Shown here in pieces: positions 8,414-18,008 of a stretch of DNA of 41,689 nucleotides (position 1 is its first letter; every line of letters starts with the position of its first letter). The stretch is from Syntrophaceae bacterium (lineage in GTDB: Bacteria > Desulfobacterota > Syntrophia > Syntrophales > UBA5619). Location: positions 22,578 to 64,266 of the forward strand of contig PLLC01000061.1 of NCBI GenBank assembly GCA_003141195.1, written 5' to 3'. The notes beneath the pieces are model-generated. The model did not search any database. It was given only the letters and a program-made list of their open reading frames with translations, and was not told the origin of the DNA. The position numbers and the translations under genes were made by a program.

Positions 8414-11400
8414 CTACCTTAAGAAAAACCTGATCCTCTTTTTGCCGCCGGTCTCCTGCCTGGCCTTAGCGAATGCTGCCTTGATGCGCTCTCGAACGGC
8501 TTCGAGGAAGGTGTCCACATCCTGTTCCTCGATGGCCGGTGCGTCTCCGATGATCTCCCGGACGGTGACGTCCCGCAGTTCAAGGTTGGCGTCGTACAGC
8601 AGCTTCTTGATCCGTTCGATCACCTCGGGTACGAGCACGTCGGGCAGGCGTTCCACCTGCGACGCGAGAATCACATCTAACAGCGTTCGCGCATCGTTGT
8701 CGCCGCTTTGTTCCAGAACCTTGCGCACAACGCCCTGGGCAACGCGGTCGCTGAGATCGGATACGGCCTTCTCAGCGCGCTTGACGAAGACATGAACCTC
8801 TTGTTCGGGCACATGGCCCTTGCCGGCGAACCGGCAAAGCGGGCAGACGGGATTCTGGTCAACCTTGGCGTAATCCTTGTCGGGACATACGGATAGACGG
8901 TCGAGCATGGCGTGGTACTCCAACCGCAGCGCGCCTTCGACGGTGGCGCCAAGCTCCAACTGGTTCAGCCGCTCGACGGCCAGCACTTTGCGTTCATGGG
9001 TCTGGAAGTTCGCGCGAAGGTCGGAAATCTGCTCATGATGCGCCCGATGAGTTTTGTGGTAGGCCTGCTGATAGCGATCCGCAAAGTCGTGGAACTGTTC
9101 AATAAGCGCGAGGATCTTCTGGGGGTTCTGGATCAAGCCGTCGAATGTGAGCTGACCGGAGAGGGTCATTTGGCGAACCGCAAGGTCGTTGTCCTCAAGA
9201 TCGGCCGCACCCTGCAGGTACGCCTTGATATGCTGAAGCTGCGACAGCTCCTCACACGCTTTGATCAGGTTACCGAACCGGCTGAATGCTTCCTTGAACG
9301 CCTCCGGCGAGGAGTAGGATTCCCGGACGGTGGCCCCAAACTCATTGAAGTCGTTGGCGGCGGCCACGAAATCCAGGCGCTGAAGCAGTTCCAGCATTTC
9401 GCTTGTGACTTTACCGCTCAGCAGTTGCGCAAGGGTCGGCAATGCGTTTCGGGTCTCGGCGATACGCTCGGCCAAAGTTTTCAGCAAACGAGCGAGTTCC
9501 TCGTTCCGGGCGTCTTCCTCCTCGGGCAATGCCACCGGTTTCAGCGTCTCGTTCAGAACGCGGGCGTAGGGAAGAATGTCGTTCCAGCCCTTTTGGGAGG
9601 ACTTCACGAGGCGCGCCCCGAGCAGGGCCTTATCCAGCTTGGCGTTCCAGTCCATCAGACCGAGAACCCGGCTTTTGAGGCGGTCGCCGCTTAAAGCCTT
9701 GCCGTTGTTGAGCATCAGCCCGTGATTCGGTTTGATGGATAGTTCGCAGCCTCCCATCTTCACCATGCCGAAGAGGTAGAGCATGACCATCTGGTCGGTG
9801 AGGGCGTGCGGTGCGCGACAAAACGTGGTCTTGACGTCGGCAACTGGAACATCGGGCTCGGGTCCGACGTACTCCCTGATCCGAGCGATCGCCAGACACT
9901 CCTCGGCCTTGAACTCGCCGGGATGGGATTTGGAGACGAGGCCGAGGCCGGCCGCAAAGTTCGTGACCGCGTCCTTCTCGGCGTTGGCCGGGTCCTTGTG
10001 AAACAGACCGGCGAAAACCTTGCGGGCATCATTGTCCGTGAAGACTTTTTTGAGGTGCTTGGGGGCAAACAGCGGGTTGTCATAGGCCTTCTCAAGCAGG
10101 CGGGCGCCGAGAGCATCTTCCCGGTCTTTGAGGTTGCCGAAAACCTCGATGGCCGGAATCCCGTAGCCTTTCTGAGAGAGAACCTTGCCCCGTCTGAACT
10201 CGTCCAACTGACATTTCAGGATCGCTTTGACAGCCTCCTTGCGGCGGCTTTCGGCGTAATCGCGAAGTCCGGCTTGGTTGGGGGCGGTGAAATTCCGCTT
10301 CATCTGCTCCGCGGCCAGGATGTCGGCCAGGCCCTCGCGGGTTTCGTCGCTCAAGGGAGCCGGACGGCAGACGGCAATCCGCGCGTCCTTCAACTGGCTT
10401 CCGATTTGTTCATCGGAGACTTCGGGCGCATGGATCAGATAGACCAGCCGGAAATGCTGATCGGGATTCTCAATCTCCTTGCCGAATTCCTCTCGCCAGC
10501 GGTCCGACACGGCAATTTCACCGCCGTACTGGACCTTGTGAACCCGGGACGTGGATGACGCGACGCGGTGGGGCAATGCGTAGAGGGGCGGCGCGTTATC
10601 CTGTCGTTGTTTGGCGGTGCGATGATCGGGCGGCTGAAAATCGGACAGCAGACCGCCGTCCATGTGCAGGACCATCTGGGCTTCCTGGGTCATGTCGGGC
10701 AACTGCCAAAACAGGCTCTCCAGCCATTTGTCGTTCTGGGCCTTGGCGTCTTCCTTGGCCTTCTTCTTGAGCGGGCCGAAGTATTTGACGGGGTTGGCCT
10801 GCGCCGCGGAAAGCTCGTAGGAGAAGATCGACACCGTCTTGCCTTCGCGGGACTTTTTCTCCTCCCGCACGGGGAAGCCATTCTGGATCATCTTTTCAAA
10901 AAGATATTCGGTCTGGGCTTTTGCCCCAACGGCGTCATCGGCCAGCCAGGCCGCCTCCGCAACCTCTCGCGACGTCAGACCATCCCTCAGGTTGTCAGGC
11001 AGGCTGACGGCCCAGAGAAACAGGGTCTGCAAGAGGCGCCGGGCCTGGCCCCGCTCTTCCGGCGAGACATCGAGCGTGGGGAGCAGTTCGAATGTGTCGT
11101 GCAGGTTCTGGAAGACGTCTTTGTATCCTTCGGAGCGGGGCATCTTTTGCAGTTCATCAGTATTGAAGAGATCGGGAATCGCCACCAGACGGGCGCCGTT
11201 CTGGAATGCAGGTTCCGAGAGCACCTGCCAGCCCATGCGAATGGCGGAACGGGCGGTGGGTAGATTGTGTTTTTCGGCATTCTGCGTGATGCGCCGCATG
11301 ACCTCGAAGCAGCGGGGTTGGAACGGAAATGTTGCCTTGAAATCCGATTGGGAGATATTGGCCTGTCTGATGAAATAGTACACTTTGCGGCAGTGGTTGT

Positions 11401-12430
11401 AATAGTCCTTGATCCCGACATCGGCGCCCGGCATGAGATCGCGACAACGGAACGCGACGATTTCACCAAAGTCGCTCTTGTTCTTGTCGGCGAGCAGGTA
11501 CAGGGGGATGAATCGGTCGCCTTCCCCACCGCCGGACAGTTTCTGCGGCATGTCGCCCTGACTGGCGATTACGGTCAGGATATTGTGGTGGTTCGTCGGC
11601 AGGACATAGGCGAGGGTTTCGAGCACCTCCTCGTCCTCCGCGTAGGCGGCAGTACCCGGCACGTGGCGGTCCTGCCAAGATCGGAACTCGTCCACGACAA
11701 ACAGCAGGCCGTCGTACTCGCCGAGTTTCGTGATCTGCTCATAGATCCAAGCAAACCGTTCCTTGAACTTGCCTTTGAGTTTGCCTTGCGGAAGGCCCGA
11801 GCGAACGAGTTCGCGCCCGAACGCCTTGACCCCATTGGCCTTGCGATACTCCTCCGGCGACGCCTTGTGCTCCTTCTCGAAGAAGGACCGGGCGCCGGCC
11901 TTCTCCCAATCGGTGGACTCGGTGCGGTACCAATGGTCGGCGAGCTCTTCCGATGTGATCGGAATCTTTTCATCCAGGTCGGGCCGGATCGTCCGGAGGC
12001 TTTCCCGAATCTGTTCTTCGAAAATCCGCATGAGGCTGTCTGCGCCATCGGTCGCACCCATACCGCGGAGAGAAAACGCCACGGGGAACATTCGAACTTT
12101 GGAGAGCGGATGGGCATAGGTCTTTCGGAGATCGTCGTCCCGAACGGCGTTCCAGATCGCTTCATCACGCCAAATGAGCAGGTTGACCAGTGTGCCCAGA
12201 AAATGGGTTTTCCCGGCGCCGTACTCCGCCTGAACCCAGAAACCCTGCCCCCTGCGATGGACGGCGCATTCGAAGACCATTTGGAAATGAGCCCGCAAGG
12301 AGGGCGTGAACAGATACTCCTGAACCGTTCGCGCGGCGTTCGCATCTAAGATGATCTTGGAGAGGAGGGGCGTTGTCTCCGGCGGCTCCGGTTTTACGCA
12401 AATGATCTCTTTAAGACGCTGCAATTTCAT
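8414..12430 (-). CDS. brxC: BrxC/PglY-like large P-loop ATPase (DUF6079-like)
   Basis: A 1338-residue ATPase in the position of BrxC/PglY in BREX and Pgl systems, where it is an essential large AAA-type component. The N-terminus has a Walker A, AEYGAGKTH (lysine 74), and a Walker B, LLFVVDEFRSWQD (Asp 247, Glu 248). Next comes VIASQGDMPQ, resembling a sensor strand. The long remainder is mostly helical. Near residues 1180-1205 there is CPDKDY followed by CPLCRFAGKGH, a possible small zinc site. The start is supported by AAGGGGTG just before the ATG, and the previous gene stops 3 bases before it. I call it BrxC/PglY-like by size, P-loop form and context; the gene symbol is positional. Its exact subfamily needs a profile search. 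Confidence 0.84.
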   Translation of the reverse strand: MKLQRLKEIICVKPEPPETTPLLSKIILDANAARTVQEYLFTPSLRAHFQMVFECAVHRRGQGFWVQAEYGAGKTHFLGTLVNLLIWRDEAIWNAVRDDDLRKTYAHPLSKVRMFPVAFSLRGMGATDGADSLMRIFEEQIRESLRTIRPDLDEKIPITSEELADHWYRTESTDWEKAGARSFFEKEHKASPEEYRKANGVKAFGRELVRSGLPQGKLKGKFKERFAWIYEQITKLGEYDGLLFVVDEFRSWQDRHVPGTAAYAEDEEVLETLAYVLPTNHHNILTVIASQGDMPQKLSGGGEGDRFIPLYLLADKNKSDFGEIVAFRCRDLMPGADVGIKDYYNHCRKVYYFIRQANISQSDFKATFPFQPRCFEVMRRITQNAEKHNLPTARSAIRMGWQVLSEPAFQNGARLVAIPDLFNTDELQKMPRSEGYKDVFQNLHDTFELLPTLDVSPEERGQARRLLQTLFLWAVSLPDNLRDGLTSREVAEAAWLADDAVGAKAQTEYLFEKMIQNGFPVREEKKSREGKTVSIFSYELSAAQANPVKYFGPLKKKAKEDAKAQNDKWLESLFWQLPDMTQEAQMVLHMDGGLLSDFQPPDHRTAKQRQDNAPPLYALPHRVASSTSRVHKVQYGGEIAVSDRWREEFGKEIENPDQHFRLVYLIHAPEVSDEQIGSQLKDARIAVCRPAPLSDETREGLADILAAEQMKRNFTAPNQAGLRDYAESRRKEAVKAILKCQLDEFRRGKVLSQKGYGIPAIEVFGNLKDREDALGARLLEKAYDNPLFAPKHLKKVFTDNDARKVFAGLFHKDPANAEKDAVTNFAAGLGLVSKSHPGEFKAEECLAIARIREYVGPEPDVPVADVKTTFCRAPHALTDQMVMLYLFGMVKMGGCELSIKPNHGLMLNNGKALSGDRLKSRVLGLMDWNAKLDKALLGARLVKSSQKGWNDILPYARVLNETLKPVALPEEEDARNEELARLLKTLAERIAETRNALPTLAQLLSGKVTSEMLELLQRLDFVAAANDFNEFGATVRESYSSPEAFKEAFSRFGNLIKACEELSQLQHIKAYLQGAADLEDNDLAVRQMTLSGQLTFDGLIQNPQKILALIEQFHDFADRYQQAYHKTHRAHHEQISDLRANFQTHERKVLAVERLNQLELGATVEGALRLEYHAMLDRLSVCPDKDYAKVDQNPVCPLCRFAGKGHVPEQEVHVFVKRAEKAVSDLSDRVAQGVVRKVLEQSGDNDARTLLDVILASQVERLPDVLVPEVIERIKKLLYDANLELRDVTVREIIGDAPAIEEQDVDTFLEAVRERIKAAFAKARQETGGKKRIRFFLR

Positions 12431-12433
12431 GAA

Positions 12434-12904
12434 TCACCCCTTGTCTGTGATGACGCGGCTGCACATTCCAATTCCCGTGAAGTAGTCATACAACCGGTCA
12501 TCGTCAAAGACGACCGCCGATGGCCAGGTCATCTTCTCGGCGGCTCGCGAAAGTGTGATAATGACCATTCCGAAGTCGCAGCAGAACCAATCGTAGAAGC
12601 TCTTCAGGCCAAGATTATAGCGCGCCAACAGCCCGCCGGAGCGAATGACCAGAACGATTTTCGAGCGGGCAGTAGGTTGAAGTCCCTGCAGATGCTGACG
12701 CAAGGAGGTTGTCAGGCGGGCGCGGGCATCTTCGTCATTCGCCGGCAAGTTGTCCGGCTCGAAGAGATCCAGGATGTCCAGTTCTTGGGTGTTGCACAGT
12801 CTAAACGCATCCTTCAGGGCGGCATCGGAACCGAGCCAGAGGACCACATCCTTGTCCCATGTCTTCTGCCGGAGCAGGGTTTTCAGTCCCATAACGCCGT
12901 TCAT
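12434..12904 (-). CDS. Uncharacterised 156-residue protein upstream of the BrxC-like ATPase
   Basis: I do not recognise a family with confidence. The protein is predicted soluble, alternating beta strands and helices: DKDVVLWLGSDAAL, an acidic middle (LDLFEPDNLPANDEDA), a hydrophobic strand KIVLVIRSGGLLARY and another, MVIITLSRAAE. In type 3 BREX the gene directly before brxC is brxF, a small P-loop protein of about this length, and the strand order here is loosely similar. No Walker A motif is present, so if related to BrxF it is a degenerate form. The ATG overlaps the stop of the preceding gene (ATGA), and the stop is 3 bases from the ATPase start, so it is clearly part of the operon. Confidence 0.72.
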   Translation of the reverse strand: MNGVMGLKTLLRQKTWDKDVVLWLGSDAALKDAFRLCNTQELDILDLFEPDNLPANDEDARARLTTSLRQHLQGLQPTARSKIVLVIRSGGLLARYNLGLKSFYDWFCCDFGMVIITLSRAAEKMTWPSAVVFDDDRLYDYFTGIGMCSRVITDKG

Positions 12905-13767
12905 AGTCTGGCCCTCCGCGTGAACAGGTCCCGGAGAGAGAAGCAGGTTGTCACCTGTTCCAACTGATCCGCCACAACGTATTTGCCGAGGAGACGAGCG
13001 GCATCCGCTTCCCGCAGGATGGCCCTGACGGCCTGTTCGGACTTGAGGCCGAGGTGCTTCCAGAAAGGGTTGCTCAGGACAGAGGCAAGCTCGACCGTCC
13101 GAGGTCCGGTCGGGGAGAAGATCGAATGGAAAACAACCAGAAACGCCGTTTTGTCCAAGGTGATCCGGCCCAGCCGGTCGCCCTGAGACGAAGAACGGTC
13201 AAGGAAGCCAAGCTTGGCCAGATTCATCTTGAGCCGTTCGAGCGTTTTGGCGGGGGGCTGTTCGCCGAGCGCGTCACGCAAATAACGCTCGAAATAGGCC
13301 GCCGGGATCAGCATGCCTTCTTCCAGCGGGAAGAGACAGTTTTCGACGCACCTGCCGACCAGCGGTTCCGCGGTCAGATAGAGGTAACGGAGGATGTCGC
13401 GTTCAAGCTGCTCATCTTCGTAGGCCTGCCATACCTGGCGGGCCAGTCCGTCAATGCCATCCCCAAAGAACCAGAGCAGGATGGAGCGGGCATATCGTCG
13501 CCGCGTTTCGGCGCTGTTCTGACTCAACTCCTGCTGGAGCTTTTCCTGAAGTTGTTCGGTGCTGGCTGCACCCACGGCAAGCCTGACGGCAACCAATCCC
13601 TCCCGCAACAGGACATCCTGTATCGTCTTGCGTTCGCGGCGACTCCCAGTGGCCTTTGACCTGGGGGAAGGTTTCAAATCACTGCGGCCAGCCGAGCTGG
13701 ATTCATAGGACACCCCGTCCTCAAGGAGAACCATCTGCTTGTCATTCTTTTTTTGGCCACTCGTCAT
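12901..13767 (-). CDS. Uncharacterised 288-residue protein, first gene of the BREX-like operon
   Basis: Family not recognised. After a basic, low-complexity N-terminus of about 50 residues, the protein is helical, with YARSILLWFFGDGIDGLA and a C-terminal part (AILREADAARLLGKYVV) that could be a winged helix. By position, size class and helical character it might be a distant BrxA (DUF1819)-like protein, since BrxA is a small DNA-binding protein that opens several BREX operons; this is only an inference. An upstream in-frame GTG at 13785 would add six residues; the ATG at 13767, with a weak GGGA before it, is preferred. It is the promoter-proximal gene, overlaps the next gene by four bases and begins 33 bases after the truncated channel gene ends. 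Confidence 0.7.
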   Translation of the reverse strand: MTSGQKKNDKQMVLLEDGVSYESSSAGRSDLKPSPRSKATGSRRERKTIQDVLLREGLVAVRLAVGAASTEQLQEKLQQELSQNSAETRRRYARSILLWFFGDGIDGLARQVWQAYEDEQLERDILRYLYLTAEPLVGRCVENCLFPLEEGMLIPAAYFERYLRDALGEQPPAKTLERLKMNLAKLGFLDRSSSQGDRLGRITLDKTAFLVVFHSIFSPTGPRTVELASVLSNPFWKHLGLKSEQAVRAILREADAARLLGKYVVADQLEQVTTCFSLRDLFTRRARL

Positions 13768-13800
13768 CAGATTCCCACGTTTCACATTGTTTTAAAACCA

Positions 13801-14304
13801 TCACCCAAATGGCGTTTGTAAATAGCACTTCTTCAGCATGTTCTCAATAACAATCGGCTCATCGCTCATCGATCCGTAGGTGGTGAGCTCGGCCAGCACC
13901 TCCTCGGTATGCTGGTTCCAGCCGCAGATGATCAGATGATCCTTTACCTTGACTGTTTCCAAACCCCTGCCCTCCTTGATCTTTTTCTCCACGAAAATGG
14001 AAGCGATGGTGGCGGTGAACAGCGACATCATGCCGACGCCAAAGAACATCAGCACGAAACCGACGATCCTTCCGCCGATGGAAATGGGAAACCGATCCCC
14101 ATAGCCGACCGTGGCGACGGTCACCACCGCCCACCATAAACCGTCCCAGACGGAATGGATGTTGGAATCGTCCGCCTGCTGTTCGAAATAATGAACACTG
14201 ACGGAGCTGAGGAAGATGACGCTGAGCGTCATAACCGCAATCAGAACGGAGCGCTGCCTGACCAATCCTCCTAAATACTTGAGGTGCTTCATCAGCGGAG
14301 ACAT
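13801..14304 (-). pseudogene. Truncated two-TM potassium channel (RCK domain lost)
   Basis: The first 125 or so residues are a typical prokaryotic K+ channel: TM1 (VLIAVMTLSVIFLSSVSVHY), pore helix and selectivity filter TVGYGD (residues 66-70), then TM2 (GRIVGFVLMFFGVGMMSLF). The cytoplasmic part begins a TrkA-N/RCK nucleotide-binding domain (DHLIICGWNQHTEEVL) but ends after DEPIVIE with twelve residues unlike the family and a stop. Family members are usually about 330-350 residues; this has 167. The break lies at about 13835, just upstream of the BREX-like island, and no remnant of the missing part is seen elsewhere in the window. The pore could still assemble, but gating by the RCK ring is lost. 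Confidence 0.78.
13819..13847 (-). promoter_or_regulatory. Candidate sigma-70 promoter of the BREX-like operon
   Basis: On the minus strand TTGAGA (13842-13847) and TATTTA (13819-13824) are separated by 17 bases, a fair match to the sigma-70 consensus. Transcription would start near 13812, about 45 bases before the first gene of the island. The site lies inside the 3' end of the truncated channel gene, so it straddles the apparent junction. It is the best match in the region, but one mismatch in each box is tolerated, so this is tentative. Read-through from the channel gene is an alternative. Confidence 0.35.
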
Positions 14305-14421
14305 AGGCGATGATCCCGTTTCACCGGCTCGAAGCCGCCGTTATCCACCCCGGACGGGCGCCTGCTCTCATTCCGAGGTGTTCCCGTCTATTCACTGCGA
14401 AGCGGATGCCTTCCAAAGAAA

Positions 14422-16461
14422 TCATCCGATCTTATCATAGGCAAAGAACTGCATTGTAAAGACGGCCCTCCCCTGCGTGGTGGAACGGAGATCCGTCGAA
14501 TAACCGAACATCGCCTTCAGGGGAACTTTCGCCCGGATCTCGCTAACCGCCCCCTTGGGGTCGATGGCCTGTATATCCCCCCGCCGGGCGTTGATGTCGC
14601 CGATCACCTCTCCCATGAATTCGCTGGGGGTGATGATATCCACCAGCATGATCGGATCCAGGAGTATGGGATCGGCCTTCAGGCAACCCTCCCGAAAGGC
14701 CGAGGAGGCCGCGATCTTGCAGCCGAGCGGCGTCGTCTCGCCCTCCTTCAGGATCCCCCCGCGGATGGCGATCCGGATGTCGATCACCGGATACCCAGTT
14801 AGAACGCCGCTCAGCACCCCCTCGCGGATGCCGTCTTCCATCGCGATCCATAACTCCTCGGGAATGGCGGCCTCGTCTTCGATCCGGCGGACGATCTCGA
14901 TCCCGCTGCCCCGTTCCTTCGGCTCCAGGATGAGCTTCACATGACCGAAATGCTTTTTCTCTCCCAGTTCCCTTTCGAAAAGCCCCTCGCATTCGACGCG
15001 CTTCTGGATCGTTTCCCGATGGACGACCCGCGGTTTGCCCACGTTGACGCGGGCGTTGAACTCCCGCAGCAGTCGATCGGTGATGATCTCGAGGTGAAGC
15101 TCCCCCATCCCGGAGAGGACCGTCTGGGCCGTCTCGTCCTCATACTTGACCCGGAGGGTCGGGTCCTCCTCCATGAGTTTGTTCAGGGCGACGGCGAGCT
15201 TCTCCTGATCGGCGGGCGTCTTGGCCTCGATCGCCAAGCTGATGACCGGCTCATAAAAATCGATCGGTTCGAGGAGGATGGGGTGCGCCTCATCGCAGAC
15301 AGTATCGCCCGTCGTGATCTCCTTGAGTCCCATGACGGCGATGATGTCGCCGGCGCCCGCCTGTTCCACCCGTTCCCGTTTGTTTGCATGCATTTTCAGG
15401 AGGCGGGCGATCTTCTCCTTCTTCCCCCGGCTCGCGTTGTAGAGCTCATCCCCCGCATGGAGGCGCCCCGAATAGATCCGGAGATAAGTTAGTTTCCTCC
15501 CCTCATCCTGCATGATCTTGAAGGCCAAGGCCGCCAGAGGCTCTTTGTCGCTGCTCGCCCGGACCTCCTCCTGCTTCGTCAGGGGATTCAAACCCTTGAC
15601 GGGGGGGATGTCTTCCGGCGAGGGCAGATAGTGAACCACCGCATCCAGGAGCGGCTGCACCCCTTTGTTTCGGAGGGCCGAACCACACAGGACGGGTACG
15701 ATCTGAAGAGAGGTCGTCGCCTTCCGGATCGCCTCGATGATCTCCGCCTCGGGAATCTCCATCCCCTCGAGATATTTCTCCGCGATCCCGTCGTCCACGT
15801 CGGCAAGCAGGGCGATCATCCGGTCACGATGTTCCATCGCCTGCTTCCGGATCTCATCGGGAATATCCGCATATCTGTAGGACACTCCCTTGGTCGCGTC
15901 GTCCCAGGTGATGACCTGCTGCCGGATGAGGTCCACGACCCCCCGGAAGGCTTCCTCCTCCCCGAAGGGGATCTGGATCGGCAAAGGCAGGGAGTTGAAG
16001 CGCTCCTTCATCTGCCGGATCGTCCTGGCATAGTCCGCCCCGACCCTGTCCATCTTGTTGATGAACGCCACCTTGGGAACACCGTACTTGTCGGCCTGGC
16101 GCCAGACGGTCTCCGACTGGGGCTCCACCCCGCCTACGGCGCAGAAGACGACAACGGCCCCGTCGAGGACCCGGAGGCTTCGCTCGACCTCAATGGTGAA
16201 ATCGACATGCCCCGGCGTATCGATGATGTGGATCTCGTGGTTTTCCCAACTGCAAGTGGTCACCGCCGAGGTGATGGTGATCCCCCTCTCCTGCTCCTGC
16301 GGCATCCAGTCCATCACGGCCTCGCCGTCGTGGACCTCGCCCATCTTGTAGGATTTCCCCGTATAGAAGAGAATCCGCTCCGTCACCGTCGTCTTGCCGG
16401 CATCGATGTGGGCGGCGATTCCGATGTTCCTCGTGCGTGAGAGTCTGGATTTGGATGCCAT
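14422..16461 (-). CDS. fusA: Elongation factor G, second-copy type (EF-G 2)
   Basis: A ribosomal translocation GTPase of 679 residues, full length. GTPase motifs are intact: AHIDAGKT (residues 17-24), switch [14 protein letters not shown] for guanine specificity and CGSAL; switch I contains RGITIT. Domains II to V follow, with the domain IV signature (GYPVIDI) and a normal C-terminus. It is not beside rpsL, rpsG or tuf, so it is not the str-operon copy and is probably a paralogue, which in other bacteria can work in recycling or under stress. It is the last gene of a minus-strand run with the GerMN gene 27 bases upstream. The 117-base gap between it and the channel gene shows no clear signal. 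The gene symbol is for the family only. Confidence 0.95.
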   Translation of the reverse strand: MASKSRLSRTRNIGIAAHIDAGKTTVTERILFYTGKSYKMGEVHDGEAVMDWMPQEQERGITITSAVTTCSWENHEIHIIDTPGHVDFTIEVERSLRVLDGAVVVFCAVGGVEPQSETVWRQADKYGVPKVAFINKMDRVGADYARTIRQMKERFNSLPLPIQIPFGEEEAFRGVVDLIRQQVITWDDATKGVSYRYADIPDEIRKQAMEHRDRMIALLADVDDGIAEKYLEGMEIPEAEIIEAIRKATTSLQIVPVLCGSALRNKGVQPLLDAVVHYLPSPEDIPPVKGLNPLTKQEEVRASSDKEPLAALAFKIMQDEGRKLTYLRIYSGRLHAGDELYNASRGKKEKIARLLKMHANKRERVEQAGAGDIIAVMGLKEITTGDTVCDEAHPILLEPIDFYEPVISLAIEAKTPADQEKLAVALNKLMEEDPTLRVKYEDETAQTVLSGMGELHLEIITDRLLREFNARVNVGKPRVVHRETIQKRVECEGLFERELGEKKHFGHVKLILEPKERGSGIEIVRRIEDEAAIPEELWIAMEDGIREGVLSGVLTGYPVIDIRIAIRGGILKEGETTPLGCKIAASSAFREGCLKADPILLDPIMLVDIITPSEFMGEVIGDINARRGDIQAIDPKGAVSEIRAKVPLKAMFGYSTDLRSTTQGRAVFTMQFFAYDKIG

Positions 16462-16488
16462 GGAGATTTACCACGGGACAAAAGCCCG

Positions 16489-17118
16489 CTATCCCTCTTT
16501 CGGCGGCGGCGCCGGCGCGATCAATTCCCGGTTCATCATAAAGGGATTGCGGAGACCGATATGTCCCTTAAGCGACTCCCTTTCCTTTCCGTCGATCAGG
16601 ATTCTGATCCTTTTAATCGCCGGCAGGTTGGTGGTCAGCGTATTGGTCAATGAATAGACGGTGGCCATTTCCGCGGCGCTTCCCCCGGGATGATTCGTCA
16701 CGAGACTCTCCCTGAAATTGACGGAGAGGATATCCTCCCCTTCCCTTTTGACGCCCTGGAGTTCCGCCTTCTCGGGAAAGGTATTGACCAGCCCCGTCTT
16801 CGAGCCGGCGATGAGGGCCTGGATCATCTCCCTCGCCTGCGCCTCCGGTTCCTTTTCCTTGGGGATGAACCGCTTTTCCGGAACGAGAAAGCGTTCGTTG
16901 GGGTCGGAAAAAAAGAGGGTAACCTCCTGCTTATCCCTCTTTTTCGCTGCGGTGTATTTTCCGGCAGTAGGCAGGATATAATCGAAGATCGTGATGAAGA
17001 AGATCGCCAGAAAGACCACGGACACCACGACGATCACGGAAAGGAGTAAAATCCTCCGGCTCTTCTTCGTTTTCTTGTGTTTGACCTCATCGGTCCGCCT
17101 TTGCTTCTTTGTGGCCAT
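16489..17118 (-). CDS. GerMN-domain membrane-anchored protein
   Basis: A 209-residue protein with a lysine-rich cytoplasmic N-terminus, one transmembrane helix at about residues 22-48 (ILLLSVIVVVSVVFLAIFF) and a periplasmic GerMN domain. GerMN domains occur in spore germination and cell-envelope lipoproteins, probably binding peptidoglycan or other envelope ligands. Supporting motifs are EVTLFFSDPNERFLVPE at the start of the domain and LSVNFRESLVTNHPGGSAAE followed by RIRILIDGKE at the core. The C-terminus is proline-rich. Such single-pass GerMN proteins are common in deltaproteobacteria. It lies 27 bases upstream of EF-G 2, so probably in the same transcript, and 122 bases downstream of the TPR gene. 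Confidence 0.85.
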   Translation of the reverse strand: MATKKQRRTDEVKHKKTKKSRRILLLSVIVVVSVVFLAIFFITIFDYILPTAGKYTAAKKRDKQEVTLFFSDPNERFLVPEKRFIPKEKEPEAQAREMIQALIAGSKTGLVNTFPEKAELQGVKREGEDILSVNFRESLVTNHPGGSAAEMATVYSLTNTLTTNLPAIKRIRILIDGKERESLKGHIGLRNPFMMNRELIAPAPPPKEG

Positions 17119-17240
17119 ACGATCCTTCGCCCTTCCCGCTTGCTTGGTTGCGGCAACTTAGGGTATTTTCACGGCAGTGTCAAGAAGAGAACAAAACCGC
17201 GGGCAGAACCGGACAAGACGAAAAACCGGTTTGCTCCCTC

Positions 17241-18008
17241 TTACGGGATCGGGTTTTTGAGAGATTCTTTCGCCTTCCGTCCGAATTCCGACTCCGGCGC
17301 CAATCGGATGGCGCTCTGAAACGCCGCGGCGGCATCCGACTGTCTGTTCAGCTTTTGATAACACACCCCGAGCCAGTAGTGGGATTCGGCAAGCGACGGG
17401 GCCAAGGTCAGTGATTTTTGAAAATGCCGGAGGGCCTCTTCGGTGTCCACTTTCGCGAGCCAGCACATCCCGATATTCTTTTCGATCCACGTCATCAGGA
17501 TGTTGTCGGGGTCCTTCTCCGCTGCATCCCGGTAATACTTCATCGCAAGGTCGTATTCCCGCTTTTCATAATAGGCCCGTCCCAGGTTGTAGAGAGAGAC
17601 CGAGGGGGTATCGTAGAGGATGTTGGCGAGCGCCCGGTTGAAAGAGGCGATGGCGTCGTCCCAGCGCCCCTTTTCCAGATAGATCGCTCCCAGATAATTG
17701 TGAACCTCGGAGTCATCCGGCTTGAGGACAAGCGCCCGTTGGAACTCCACGATCGCCATATCGGACAGCCCCTTGCCGTGGTAGGAGATGCCGAGCAGGT
17801 AGTGGATCTTGGGGTCGTCCGGTGTCAGTTTTTCCGCCGCCAGGAATTCCTTCAAAGCCAAGGTGTACTGAACCGAGCCAAGGTATGCGGTGCCGACCTG
17901 GGTATGGTTGCCGGCCTGTTCCTGAAGCCGGGCCGTATTGGCGCACGCCGCGAGGCAGAGTAACAGCGCAGGCAACACCCGGAGTCTCTCCAGCCCGATG
18001 CTATTCAT
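17241..18008 (-). CDS. TPR-repeat lipoprotein (PilF/NlpI-like)
   Basis: A 255-residue lipoprotein made largely of tetratricopeptide repeats. The signal peptide (VLPALLLCLAAC) ends in a lipobox with the acylated cysteine about 22 residues in. About five to six TPR units follow; recognisable ones include HYLLGISYHGKGLSDMAIVE and HNYLGAIYLEKGRWDDAIAS. Such proteins act as outer-membrane assembly scaffolds: PilF supports type IV pilus secretin assembly and NlpI binds peptidoglycan enzymes. No pilus genes are near, so the role is open. The ATG at 18008 is chosen because it gives a proper signal peptide; an upstream start at 18038 would add ten basic residues. The gene overlaps the end of the HD gene by eight bases. 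Confidence 0.85.
   Translation of the reverse strand: MNSIGLERLRVLPALLLCLAACANTARLQEQAGNHTQVGTAYLGSVQYTLALKEFLAAEKLTPDDPKIHYLLGISYHGKGLSDMAIVEFQRALVLKPDDSEVHNYLGAIYLEKGRWDDAIASFNRALANILYDTPSVSLYNLGRAYYEKREYDLAMKYYRDAAEKDPDNILMTWIEKNIGMCWLAKVDTEEALRHFQKSLTLAPSLAESHYWLGVCYQKLNRQSDAAAAFQSAIRLAPESEFGRKAKESLKNPIP

Noticed and set aside
1-13850. Direct repeats or att sites flanking the defence island
   Set aside because: Comparing the sequence near 1-370 with that near 13786-13860 by eye showed no shared repeat, and no integrase or tRNA gene is adjacent.
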